Assembly (NCBI RefSeq): GCF_003992255.1
Contig: NZ_RQVA01000002.1
Coordinates: forward strand, 1 to 64,000
Source of the DNA: F0422 sp003992255
Lineage (GTDB): Bacteria; Bacillota; Negativicutes; Veillonellales; Veillonellaceae
Reading direction: 5' to 3'
DNA: 64,000 nt
The translations under genes and the position numbers were made by a program. The notes below the pieces were generated by a model. The model saw only the letters and a list, made by a program, of their open reading frames with translations. It had not been told where the DNA came from and ran no database searches. Every line of letters begins with the position of its first letter. Positions within the stretch are counted from its first letter, which is position 1. Shown here one piece after another: positions 55,384 through 63,783 of the stretch.

Positions 55384-56073
55384 TTATTCTTCATGTCCTG
55401 TTAGCTGCATGCCAGCCAACAATGTTTTTTCTGATTCTTCCATATGGATACGAGCAATATGTCGTGCTCGTTCTACATCGCGGTCAGAAATAGCCTCTAC
55501 GAGTTGACGATGTTCATCCCAAGTTTTAGCAAGACGACCTGTTTGGCTCATGGATAAGGTACGGAACCGCAAGGTTTGTTCCCGTAGATTATGAATCATT
55601 TCCACAAGGCGATCGTTACGAGAAGCCTTATAGAGAATCTCGTGGAATAGAATATCGGCCTGTACGACTTTATCGAGATTTTTTTCATTCATGTAGTTGC
55701 CGATTTCTACAAGATGTTGTTCTAAGGCTTCGATTTCTTCGTTGGTAATACGCTCTGCTGCGAGCTCTGCGGCTAATTCTTCTAAGATAGAGCGAAGCTC
55801 AAACACTTCTGTTACATCTTTCAAACTCATATCTGCTACATAGGTGCCACGGCGTGGAATCATCACCACAAGACCTTCTTGTTCTAAAATGCGAATGGCT
55901 TCACGAATAGGAGTACGACTCACACCGAGCTCTTCCGCAAGAGGGATTTCCATCAGCCGTTCTCCAGGAGGTAAGACACCATCTCGAATGGCCTGACGTA
56001 GGGCATCGCTAACGATTTCACGAAGTGGTTTGTACGCATCTAAACGGATGGGTTGTAAACGTGGTACATTCAT
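55384..56073 (-). CDS. GntR-family regulator (FadR/FCD type)
   Basis: A 229-residue regulator. The N-terminal winged helix (LREIVSDALRQAIRDGVLPP; ELGVSRTPIREAIRILEQEG; PRRGTYVAD) is classical GntR. The all-helical FCD effector domain (from about residue 85) contains the Asp/His metal or acid-binding pattern of this subfamily. Effectors in FCD proteins are usually carboxylic acids. Its start overlaps the ispE stop (ATGA), with AGGAGG inside ispE, so the two are translationally coupled. Target genes are unknown. Confidence 0.9.
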   Translation of the reverse strand: MNVPRLQPIRLDAYKPLREIVSDALRQAIRDGVLPPGERLMEIPLAEELGVSRTPIREAIRILEQEGLVVMIPRRGTYVADMSLKDVTEVFELRSILEELAAELAAERITNEEIEALEQHLVEIGNYMNEKNLDKVVQADILFHEILYKASRNDRLVEMIHNLREQTLRFRTLSMSQTGRLAKTWDEHRQLVEAISDRDVERARHIARIHMEESEKTLLAGMQLTGHEE

Positions 56074-56954
56074 GGTAAGGCCTCCTCATCATGTGTTTTC
56101 GTAATTAGTGAAAGCCAGTTATAACCAGCTTTTTTGATTTCTTCTTGTAATCGAATTGCATCTAGTGCTTTTTCTAATAGCACCACCATAGTCGGGCCGC
56201 TACCAGTCATAATCGTAGGGAATCCACGATCTAAGAAAAACTGTTTGCATGCCACAAGCTCTGGATGTATAGGAAAGATTAACTCTTCAAAGGTATTGTC
56301 GCTGGATGTGAAAGCCTGACGAAAGTCTTTGGCTTTCATATGTGCGGTAACAGTATCCATCGTGTCCGTAGTGACACGAGAAGATCCAGAGAAACGACCA
56401 TACGCATCTGCTGTGGAGATACTAATTTCTGGTTTCACAATGAGGAGCCACTGCGCTTGTCCTGTAGGCAATGATTCCAAGATTTCACCACGTCCGGTGC
56501 CGCGAGCAGTGCCGCCTTTTAAAAGGAATGGCACATCAGAACCAAGCTTGGAAGCCATAGACAAGAGTTCCTCATCGGTTAAACGAAGGTCCCAAAATTT
56601 GTTAAGACCTAATAGCATGGCAGCACCATCGCCGCTACCGCCACCCATGCCAGCACAAGGAGGCACACGTTTCAATAAATGGATGGCTGCACCTTGCGTA
56701 CATCCTGTGTACTCTTGCACCATACGGAGAGCTTTCATAGCGATATTACTTTCTGTATAAGGGATCATTTGAGCCATATAATAGGGAAGTTCAGGGGCAT
56801 CACCGGAGAATACTACAGAATGGTGGTGTGCAAAATACAGAGAATCCCCTAAAAAAACAGATTGGAAAATGGTATCTATATTGTGGTACCCATCATCGCG
56901 TTTACCCGTGATGGCTAGGCCTACATTAATTTTACTAAAAGCGCGTTGTTCCAT
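56070..56954 (-). CDS. ispE: 4-diphosphocytidyl-2-C-methyl-D-erythritol kinase
   Basis: A 294-residue GHMP kinase of the non-mevalonate (MEP) isoprenoid pathway. KINVGLAITGKRDDGYH near the N terminus and the ATP loop PPCAGMGGGSGDGAAM are diagnostic; the C-terminal TGSGPTMVVLL is the third GHMP motif. GAGGTG is too close to an ATG at 56963 and correctly spaced for the one at 56954, so the shorter start is chosen. In Firmicutes ispE is often beside a transcription regulator; here it is a GntR gene. Confidence 0.93.
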   Translation of the reverse strand: MEQRAFSKINVGLAITGKRDDGYHNIDTIFQSVFLGDSLYFAHHHSVVFSGDAPELPYYMAQMIPYTESNIAMKALRMVQEYTGCTQGAAIHLLKRVPPCAGMGGGSGDGAAMLLGLNKFWDLRLTDEELLSMASKLGSDVPFLLKGGTARGTGRGEILESLPTGQAQWLLIVKPEISISTADAYGRFSGSSRVTTDTMDTVTAHMKAKDFRQAFTSSDNTFEELIFPIHPELVACKQFFLDRGFPTIMTGSGPTMVVLLEKALDAIRLQEEIKKAGYNWLSLITKTHDEEALP

Positions 56955-57102
56955 ATAATTCATTCACCTCAGTAGATGTATTAAATCAATTTGCATATAT
57001 TTTTTATTATACCATAAATTAATATAATACATGGCAGCAGCAGTGACGATTGATGGAAAATATGGTATTCTATTGTGTAACGATAAGAAAGGATGTGATA
57101 CT

Positions 57103-57600
57103 ATGACAGATGAACTATACATGCGTGAAGCCTTGGTAGAGGCGAGGAAGGCCTATGATATGGGGGAGATTCCCATCGGGGCTATATTAGTTCATGAAGG
57201 CAACATTATCAGCCGACATCATAATCGTCGTGAAATCGATCATGATGCAACGGCTCATGCAGAGGTACTCGTAATTCGTGAAGCAAATGCCTTACTAGAA
57301 AGATGGCGGTTGACCGGTTGCACGCTTTATGTTACGATAGAACCATGTCCTATGTGTGCTGGAGCTATTATCAACAGTCGCATTGATCGTGTTGTGTATG
57401 GCAGCAGTGATTACAAGGGCGGAGCGGTAGAATCTTTATTTAATGTGTTGTCACATCCTAATTTGAATCATGAGCCAGAGGTTTTGGCTGGCGTTTTGCA
57501 AGAAGAATGCAGTCAAATTATGAAAGACTTTTTTAAAGAGCGCCGTCGTATACGGAGAGGTACTCAAGTGGCTGAAGAGTCCGCACTCGAAATGCGGTAG
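57103..57600 (+). CDS. tadA: tRNA-specific adenosine deaminase
   Basis: A 165-residue zinc deaminase that converts wobble adenosine 34 to inosine in tRNA-Arg(ACG). His52 and Glu54 (AHAEV) and Cys82/Cys85 (PCPMC) are the zinc and catalytic residues. AAAGGATG precedes ATG 57103; an earlier in-frame ATG at 57031 is unlikely. The last 47 nt (57554-57600), coding for about the last 15 residues and the TAG stop, are also the 5' half of a tRNA-Ser gene on the same strand. The extra C-terminal residues (after RRRIRR) are not a family feature. Confidence 0.93.
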   Translation: MTDELYMREALVEARKAYDMGEIPIGAILVHEGNIISRHHNRREIDHDATAHAEVLVIREANALLERWRLTGCTLYVTIEPCPMCAGAIINSRIDRVVYGSSDYKGGAVESLFNVLSHPNLNHEPEVLAGVLQEECSQIMKDFFKERRRIRRGTQVAEESALEMR

Positions 57601-57644
57601 GTCAGGAAACTGGCGCGGGGGTTCAAATCCCCCTCTCTCCGCCA
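57554..57644 (+). tRNA. tRNA-Ser (anticodon CGA)
   Basis: A 91-nt class II tRNA with encoded CCA (57642-57644) and discriminator G. The acceptor GGAGAGG pairs with the 3' strand TCTCTCC (one G-T). The anticodon stem CCGCA/TGCGG holds the loop CTCGAAA, giving CGA at positions 34-36. A long variable arm (GGTCAGGAAACTGGC) and the T loop GGTTCAAATCC fit tRNA-Ser. It overlaps the end of tadA by 47 nt. Confidence 0.95.
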
Positions 57645-57647
57645 GAT

Positions 57648-57680
57648 AAAGAGCATATGCCTTTGGCATGTGCTCTTTTT
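57648..57680 (+). terminator. Terminator of tadA-tRNA-Ser
   Basis: An 11-bp stem (57651-57661 with 57665-57675, one G-T pair) followed by five T, just behind the tRNA CCA. Confidence 0.9.
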
Positions 57681-57837
57681 ATGTATAAGATGTAGGATAA
57701 CTAGCACAGTATGTATAATATATAATTGAGAACTCTATCGATATAAATGCTAAAAATACTCTGATTTTAGAATAGAAATGCATGAATACTGGGGAATATA
57801 TAGTTTCCACCTATTAACCTATGAAATAAATAGGATA

Positions 57838-57866
57838 TTGACCGTATAGGGATAGAGTGCTATAAT
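57838..57866 (+). promoter_or_regulatory. Strong sigma-A promoter of the symporter gene
   Basis: TTGACC (57838-57843), a 17-bp spacer and consensus TATAAT (57861-57866). A near-palindrome GCATGTTATAACTTGC at 57870-57885 lies at the expected start site and may be an operator. Confidence 0.7.
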
Positions 57867-57952
57867 GTTGCATGTTATAACTTGCAATAGAAGTAAGTAC
57901 AAAAAGAAGTTAGAAGGACTATAGAGTGGTCTAGAAAAGGAGGAGTAATTGT

Positions 57953-59341
57953 ATGGATATACCATTTTTTCAACAATTTCTTATGATTAGTGATCCTATG
58001 ACAATAGGAATATTGGTATTATTTGTGATTGCCTTGGGCTATGTGTACTTTTTACAAAGACGAAATATTCAGTTTGGTACACTAGTTATGATTGCTACAT
58101 TAATTGGTGCTATTTTAGGTGTTGCAGTACAGTTTATTGCGGGATTCCCGAATAATCCAATGGATGTAGTGTTTATCAAAGAAAGTACAAAGTGGTTCTC
58201 TCTTATCGGGGGCGGATTTATCGATTTAATTCGAATGTTAGTCATTCCAGTGGTTTTCATTTCTATCGTATATGTTATCTTGCATATGGATAAGCATGCG
58301 AACTTAAAACGGTTAGTATCCTCGACAGGTATTGTAGCACTTGTGATGGTAGGTATTGCGGCAATTGTAGGATTAGCCTTGGGATCTTTCACAGGACTAG
58401 GTGATGGTACATTAGGCGCTGCTGGCGATTCTAAAATGCGTGAAGTAAAACCAGTTGTAGATACATTACGTGCTTTGATTCCGTCTAATCCAGTGAATGC
58501 GATGGCTCAAACAAATGTTATCTCCATTGTTGTATTTGGTGTTATCATCGGTGGTGTAGCACGTTTAGTAAAACAACATGGTGCTAGCGATTTAGCAATT
58601 TTTACAAAACTATTTGATGAAGCGTATACATTAATTTTCTGGGTAGCCGACTTCATTATTGGCTTGATGCCATACGGTGTCGTTGCCTTATTAGCGACTA
58701 CATTAGCACAAAAAGGATTTGGTGCTATTGCAGATATGGGATTATTCATAGTCCTAATTTATGTGGGTGTGGCCATTATGTTAGTGGTACAATCTATCTT
58801 GCTCATTCTATTCGGTGTCAGTCCATTGATGTATTTCCGTAAAGCAAAAGAAGCATTGATTTTAGCTTTTACATCTCGTTCTAGCATGGGTGTCTTACCA
58901 TTAACAGTGGAAACGTTAACGAAAAAATTGGGCGTTAATCCAGCGACAGCTAATACCGTAGCGAGCTTTGGTACGACAGCAGGTATGCAAGGTTGCGCAG
59001 GTATCTTCCCAGCATTATGTATTGTCTACATTGCTCGTGTGTCTGGTGTACCATTAGACTTTACGATGTATGTTATGAGTGTTATCGTTATTGCTATTGG
59101 TTCTTTAGGTATTGCAGGAGTTCCTGGTACAGCTACGATGGCTGCTTCTGTATCCTTGTCTGGTACAGGTATGGGTGGATTCTTCGGTTCCATTTCTCCA
59201 ATCTTGGCAGTGGATCCAATTTTAGATATGGGACGTACTATGCTCAATGTAAGTGGTTCCATGACGAATGCTATCGTAGTAGATCGATTACAAGGGACTT
59301 TCGACCAAGATGCATTTAATGATACAAAAACAATCCGATAA
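57953..59341 (+). CDS. Dicarboxylate/amino acid:cation symporter, TcyP-like
   Basis: A 462-residue inner-membrane transporter of the DAACS family. It has about nine hydrophobic segments, the re-entrant loop TSRSSMGVLPLTVETL, and the GTTAGMQGCAGIFPA segment typical of the TcyP (sodium-coupled L-cystine) branch; GTATMAASVSLSGTGMG forms the second hairpin loop. Cystine is the best-guess substrate, with C4-dicarboxylate or glutamate as alternatives. AAAGGAGGAG precedes the ATG. It is a single gene with a near-consensus promoter. Confidence 0.82.
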   Translation: MDIPFFQQFLMISDPMTIGILVLFVIALGYVYFLQRRNIQFGTLVMIATLIGAILGVAVQFIAGFPNNPMDVVFIKESTKWFSLIGGGFIDLIRMLVIPVVFISIVYVILHMDKHANLKRLVSSTGIVALVMVGIAAIVGLALGSFTGLGDGTLGAAGDSKMREVKPVVDTLRALIPSNPVNAMAQTNVISIVVFGVIIGGVARLVKQHGASDLAIFTKLFDEAYTLIFWVADFIIGLMPYGVVALLATTLAQKGFGAIADMGLFIVLIYVGVAIMLVVQSILLILFGVSPLMYFRKAKEALILAFTSRSSMGVLPLTVETLTKKLGVNPATANTVASFGTTAGMQGCAGIFPALCIVYIARVSGVPLDFTMYVMSVIVIAIGSLGIAGVPGTATMAASVSLSGTGMGGFFGSISPILAVDPILDMGRTMLNVSGSMTNAIVVDRLQGTFDQDAFNDTKTIR

Positions 59342-59397
59342 TATACGATAGACTATATAGTATGCATATATAGTGAAAGTAATACGAAGTATATAAA

Positions 59398-59438
59398 AGA
59401 CTGTGACTATCTGCTGTATAGATAGTTACAGTCTTTTT
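59398..59438 (+). terminator. Terminator of the symporter gene
   Basis: A 15-bp stem from 59398-59412 with the complementary arm ending at 59433, then five T. Confidence 0.88.
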
Positions 59439-59495
59439 GTATGAGTATGTTTCTAGTAGGGTACAAGTTAGACAATTATCTATTAGTATATACAA

Positions 59496-59531
59496 AATAA
59501 AAGCCTCTATCGATGGATAGAGGCTTTTATT
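59496..59531. terminator. Bidirectional hairpin before the exported-protein gene end
   Basis: A perfect 15- to 16-bp stem with a GATG loop and A/T ends on both sides; it probably ends the minus-strand gene at 59597. Confidence 0.8.
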
Positions 59532-59596
59532 ATAGTAGGGAGTATATCAGTAAGGGGATAGTGTATATGCACGCTTAATGGGGCATATAGAGGAAA

Positions 59597-60088
59597 TTAC
59601 CAACGGTCAACACCTAAATGACGTTCCATGCGGCGCATCATACGAGCAAATGCATCATCCTCATCCTTTTTTTGATCTTTCTTTTCTTCTATCATAGGAA
59701 GGGTATTGCTTGTTGTGATGATAACAGTATCACCAAAGGTATGATAAGAATGACCGCCCACTCGTTTTGTTTGTGAATAACTTTCATCGTAGGAATAGGG
59801 ATCGATTCGATCTTTGTGAAAGAAATCATCCTTATTATATTCACGAACACCTGCATTGTAGGCATCAATAGCAGCTCTTTTTTTAGTAATTAAAGATTGG
59901 ATGATAGCATCTGTATCTGCCAAATAGTTTTCTAGATCTTTTTGGTACGCTTTCATATCTTCAGTGGACGCCATTTTGAAAGACATTGGCTTGTGGTCGC
60001 TTTGGAAATTTGGATAATTCATAGAGGAAGCAAATGCGGAAGAACCAATCGTCATAGCTAGTGTTGTTAATAGTAGTGCACGTTTCAT
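59597..60088 (-). CDS. Small exported protein of unknown function
   Basis: A 163-residue protein with a clear signal peptide MKRALLLTTLAMTIGSSAFA (cut after AFA). The mature part contains a helical region (DMKAYQKDLENYLADTDAII), a Tyr/Ser/His-rich middle and a charged Lys/Asp/Glu then Arg-rich end (FARMMRRMERHLGVDRW). No lipobox is present, so it is predicted periplasmic in this diderm. AAGGAGA fits the ATG at 60088. I know no family for it. Confidence 0.75.
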   Translation of the reverse strand: MKRALLLTTLAMTIGSSAFASSMNYPNFQSDHKPMSFKMASTEDMKAYQKDLENYLADTDAIIQSLITKKRAAIDAYNAGVREYNKDDFFHKDRIDPYSYDESYSQTKRVGGHSYHTFGDTVIITTSNTLPMIEEKKDQKKDEDDAFARMMRRMERHLGVDRW

Positions 60089-60566
60089 AAGTGTCTCCTT
60101 CTCATCGTTCTGTGTATAAAATATAGGTAAGGGTGTAGTAATGTTCACAATTATCGTAGAGATATTTTAGAAACGATTACTTACAAGGTTCTGGTACATA
60201 CTATTGTGATTAGTATTCATCTAAGAAAGTGGACCTTGTATCTAAAGTATATCCCACTAATATGAAGAGAAGATGATGAATACTAATAGATAGTTATATC
60301 ACTATGTAGGTGATATTCATAAGTTTGCATAGATTAGTATGCAAAAAAGCGACTGTTTTCACAGTCGCTTTAGTATACCTATACTAGATCTAACCCACTT
60401 GGGAAATGATGATGTAACTTGACCCACTTGGGTAAACCTTATTACTACTTAGTATATTGCATATGTAAGATACTTATCTTTAGAACTACTTAGTTCCTAT
60501 CGTTATTGCTGTGTATCACTTGATACAAATCTATAGAGCTTATCTAAGAAACCACTTGGTTATAGA
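60089..60566. other. 478-bp intergenic region with hairpin and direct repeat
   Basis: Contains a perfect 11-bp hairpin (60346-60356 with 60361-60371), whose T run is on the minus strand and probably ends the rubrerythrin transcript. Two copies of ACCCACTTGGG lie at 60393-60403 and 60422-60432. No gene is seen. Confidence 0.55.
60343..60371 (-). terminator. Terminator of the rubrerythrin gene
   Basis: A perfect 11-bp stem with a four-base loop; six A at 60343-60348 give the T tract on the minus strand. Confidence 0.75.
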
Positions 60567-61115
60567 TTAGATAAGAGTTTCTCCATGTTGGGAGAAGAAT
60601 GCTTGTGGATGAGCACATACTGGGCAAAGTTTTGGAGCTTCTTCGCCGATGTGGATGTAACCACAGTTAGCACAGATCCAAGCAACTGGTTGTTCACGTT
60701 TGAACACTGTACCACCTTCAACAGCTGTTACAAGGTCAAGGTAACGTTCTTCATGACGAGCTTCGATTACGCCAACTTGTTCGAATAAGTAAGCGATTTT
60801 AGCGAAACCTTCTTCTTTCGCAACTTTAGCGAATTCTGGGTACATTACAGTGTGTTCGTAGTGCTCGCCAGCAGCAGCATCTTTTAAGTTGATAGCTACG
60901 TCAGAGTTTACATCGCCACCATGTAACAATTTGAACCATACTTTAGCATGAGCGGATTCGTTGATTGCTGTTTCTTCGAAGTAATCAGCGATTTTGTTCA
61001 TACCTGCTTTACGAGCTGCACTTGCGTAGTATGTATATTTACGATTAGCTTGAGATTCACCAGCGAATGCTGCTTGAAGATTTTTTTCTGTTTGTGTACC
61101 TTTTAATTCTGGCAT
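60567..61115 (-). CDS. rbr: Rubrerythrin
   Basis: A 182-residue diiron peroxidase that reduces H2O2 in anaerobes. The N-terminal four-helix bundle carries the ExxH pairs (AGESQANRKY, ETAINESAHAK, VGVIEARHEERY) that bind two irons. The C-terminal rubredoxin-like domain has CANCG and CPVC for one Fe. GGAGG precedes the ATG. It has its own promoter with an overlapping palindrome and its own terminator. Confidence 0.95.
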   Translation of the reverse strand: MPELKGTQTEKNLQAAFAGESQANRKYTYYASAARKAGMNKIADYFEETAINESAHAKVWFKLLHGGDVNSDVAINLKDAAAGEHYEHTVMYPEFAKVAKEEGFAKIAYLFEQVGVIEARHEERYLDLVTAVEGGTVFKREQPVAWICANCGYIHIGEEAPKLCPVCAHPQAFFSQHGETLI

Positions 61116-61219
61116 TTTCTTTCCTCCATGTACTTTACATAGTTTTTAAAATAAATACTTATTTGTTTAACGGGAACAATCACTTGACTGATTCCCTATC
61201 GATTTCGTTACTTAACGAA

Positions 61220-61265
61220 TAATCATTGTTGATTACATTATAGACTATGAAAATGAGAAATGCAA
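61220..61265 (-). promoter_or_regulatory. Rubrerythrin promoter with operator-like palindrome
   Basis: On the minus strand TTGCAT (61260-61265), a 17-bp spacer and TATAAT (61237-61242). Just downstream, TAATCA-TTGT-TGATTA (61220-61235) is a perfect 6-bp palindrome placed to block transcription start. A peroxide-responsive repressor such as PerR is a reasonable guess only. Confidence 0.6.
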
Positions 61266-61612
61266 GTCTTTTTTTAGAAAAATTTAAAATTTTTTATAAA
61301 TGATAAAATCTCTCAATCGGCTTAAATAAAGGGTTTATCAGTTGTTAATTCCCTAAAAATAATAGGGAATTTAACAAAATAGAAATTGAGAATCGAACTC
61401 ATGATGCAAAAGAGAAATGATAATACATAGAAAAGGCTCTATATAAAGGGTTTCTATATAGGAAAGTGTAGTGTAACGATATGGTTTTGAAATAATAGAC
61501 AAAATATTATAGGAATATTTGTCAATGTCTTGAGAGCTGTAGGATGACTGTAGAGAAATCTATTGTTAGATGGTATACTATATTCATACTACACAGAATA
61601 AAGGAGGATCCT
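61266..61612. other. Intergenic region upstream of the DUF951 gene
   Basis: AT-rich. Two related sequences GTTAATTCCCTA / AATAGGGAATTTAAC (61342-61376) form an imperfect inverted repeat. No gene is supported; a TATACT at 61573-61578 may be a -10. Confidence 0.4.
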
Positions 61613-61822
61613 ATGGGATTTGTAAAATATCAGGTAGGTGACGTGGTACAAATGAAGAAGTCTCATCCCTGTGGAAGTACGAACTGGGAAATCAAACGAA
61701 CTGGTGTTGATTTCGTGATTGTCTGCCAAGGATGTGGACATCAGGTGATGATACCTCGTCCAAAATTTGAAAAAAGTGTTAAAAAGATACTATCGAAAGT
61801 TGCGTCCAGTGATATAGAGTGA
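61613..61822 (+). CDS. DUF951 family protein
   Basis: A 69-residue protein with the DUF951 layout: YQVGDVVQMKKSHPCGSTNW, then WEIKRTGVDFVIVCQGCGHQ and VMIPRPKFEK. The CxxC in QGCG plus the earlier Cys suggests a small metal-binding or OB-like fold. Function is unknown. AAAGGAGG fixes ATG 61613; an upstream in-frame start is not supported. Confidence 0.85.
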   Translation: MGFVKYQVGDVVQMKKSHPCGSTNWEIKRTGVDFVIVCQGCGHQVMIPRPKFEKSVKKILSKVASSDIE

Positions 61823-61892
61823 GATTGTATATACCGATTTAATAGGGCTGCAATGTATTGTAAGGGATATTGTGTATTTGGGAGGTGTGCGC

Positions 61893-62924
61893 ATGGTAGA
61901 TATGAGGACATATGCAACTAAGGGTGGATGTGCCTGTAAAATTGGTCCTCACATATTGGCTGATGTATTACAACATATTCAGATGCCTAGCCATCCTGCA
62001 GTAGTAACCAATGCTAGTGGGATGGAAGATGCAGGTGTATATCGTATTAGTGATACGCAGGCACTTGTGCAAACAGTAGATTTCTTTACACCTCCCGTAG
62101 GTGATCCGAGATTGTATGGTCGTGTGGCTGCTTGCAATGCACTTAGCGATGTATACGCCATGGGCGGAACACCGATTTCCGCATTAAATATAGTGGCTTT
62201 TCCTGTGGCTCTTGTGAAAGAAGGCATACTTTCAATGGTCTTAGAAGGTGCCAATGAGGTGTTAGAAGAGGCTGGAGTAGCTCTATTAGGTGGCCATAGT
62301 GTAGAAAATGAAGTGCCCCTCTTTGGGATGGCTGTGACAGGGCTCATGAATCCTCAGTCGATTTGGACGAATGCGGGGGCCCAAGTAGGTGATGTATTAA
62401 TTATTACAAAGCCTATTGGAACAGGAATTATGAATACGGCAGATAAGGGTAATCTATTTCCTCAAGGTGCACAAGAGGCTATAGATAGCATGTGTACCTT
62501 AAATCGTATGGCGCGAGATGTGGCTGCAAGGTTTATGGTTCATAGCTGTACGGATATTACGGGCTTTAGTTTGTTAGGCCATATATCTGAAATGGCACGA
62601 GCTAGTGAAGTATCTATGGAGTTGTATGTAGAGGCATTACCTCTGTTCACAGATGTACAAGAGGCAGCTCGTATGGGATTAGTCCCTGCGGCAACGTATG
62701 GAAACCGTAAAGCCTTATCTAGTACGGTAGAGTTTGCTAGTGAGTTAGATACGGTGTGGAGTGATATTTGCTTTGACCCTCAAACATCGGGAGGGCTATT
62801 GTTTGCTTGTAGTGAGGATGAAGGAGAAAGGTTGCTTTCAGAATTACAGTTAGTAGGAATCAGGCACGCCGCCATCATAGGTCGTGTGAAGCAGAAGGAA
62901 AGGAAGTATATATATGTCAAATAA
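61893..62924 (+). CDS. selD: Selenide, water dikinase
   Basis: A 343-residue enzyme making selenophosphate from selenide and ATP. The active-site loop KGGCACKIG (Cys13, Cys15, Lys16) has TGT codons, so this is the cysteine form, not the selenocysteine form. VDFFTPPVGDPRLYGRVAA and the LLGGHSVE / GTGIM segments are typical. GGGAGG fits ATG 61893. It overlaps yedF by 11 bp and heads a selenium operon. Confidence 0.95.
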   Translation: MVDMRTYATKGGCACKIGPHILADVLQHIQMPSHPAVVTNASGMEDAGVYRISDTQALVQTVDFFTPPVGDPRLYGRVAACNALSDVYAMGGTPISALNIVAFPVALVKEGILSMVLEGANEVLEEAGVALLGGHSVENEVPLFGMAVTGLMNPQSIWTNAGAQVGDVLIITKPIGTGIMNTADKGNLFPQGAQEAIDSMCTLNRMARDVAARFMVHSCTDITGFSLLGHISEMARASEVSMELYVEALPLFTDVQEAARMGLVPAATYGNRKALSSTVEFASELDTVWSDICFDPQTSGGLLFACSEDEGERLLSELQLVGIRHAAIIGRVKQKERKYIYVK

Positions 62925-63783
62925 AGAAGTTATGTTAGATATGCGTGGAAAGGCGTGCCCAGAGCCAGTGATAGAAGCAAAAAAAGCGATGGATGCGGAT
63001 GGCACTACCTATGTGAAAGTTTTAGTGGATAATGATGTAAGCCGCGATAATGTGGTGAAATTAGGGGAATATAGAGGATACGAGAATCATGTGCTGGAGC
63101 AAGAAGGTAATTATATCGTTGTCTTAATTCCCCCAACTGTTGTTACAGAGGAGTTGGCCACTGCTAGTGCTTTGAATATCCAAACCTCTAACGATCTAGA
63201 TGACTTAGATTTGGAAGATATTTTCGAAAATGAATTTGCTGCGCCTCTGGGTAAGGTGATAACAAATACGACGATAGCAGGAGGAGATGCTCCTTTTTAT
63301 ATGACCAATGGGACAGGTAGTTTAGAGCGAAGCATTGCAGCCTATGAAAAAATGAAAGCAGAAAAAGCGGCTATGGGAGCACCTATCACACAAGAGATGG
63401 AGTCTCCTGAGGTGAAGATGTCAACACCAGTCATGCCGGCTCAAGGCGTAGGAGACAAAGTGTTACTCCTAACGAAAGATTACTTAGGAGAAGGCAGTGA
63501 AGAATTAGGCCACAACTTGATGAAATCTTTCCTCTATGTATTGACGGAAGCAGATGTAAAACCGAAGGCTATCTATTGCATTAATAGTGCCGTAAACATG
63601 CTCGTAACAGGATCGGACCATCTGGACAACTTGACAGCATTGGAAGCGGCTGGTGTAACAATCGCCGGCTGTGGTATTTGTTTAGATTTTTATGGCGTGA
63701 AAGATAAAGTACAAGTAGGGACGATTACGAATTTATATGCCATCACAGAAAGCTTACTGCAAGAACAAGTGGTTACGTTGTAA
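62914..63783 (+). CDS. yedF: Selenium-metabolism sulfurtransferase-like protein YedF
   Basis: A 289-residue protein with an N-terminal TusA/SirA-like domain (MRGKACPEPVIEAKKA, with the conserved Cys-Pro) and a C-terminal DsrE-like domain (from about 180; LLLTKDYLGEGSEELGHNLM, and GCGICLDFYG). A spacer of about 100 acidic residues separates them, so the protein is longer than the roughly 200 residues usual for this family. It sits between selD and a DUF3343 gene, the standard context. It probably carries or transfers selenium. Confidence 0.88.
   Translation: MSNKEVMLDMRGKACPEPVIEAKKAMDADGTTYVKVLVDNDVSRDNVVKLGEYRGYENHVLEQEGNYIVVLIPPTVVTEELATASALNIQTSNDLDDLDLEDIFENEFAAPLGKVITNTTIAGGDAPFYMTNGTGSLERSIAAYEKMKAEKAAMGAPITQEMESPEVKMSTPVMPAQGVGDKVLLLTKDYLGEGSEELGHNLMKSFLYVLTEADVKPKAIYCINSAVNMLVTGSDHLDNLTALEAAGVTIAGCGICLDFYGVKDKVQVGTITNLYAITESLLQEQVVTL

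Noticed and set aside
61893..61950. Selenocysteine codon in selD
   Set aside because: The active-site position is TGT (Cys15), not TGA, and the frame is open, so no recoding is needed.
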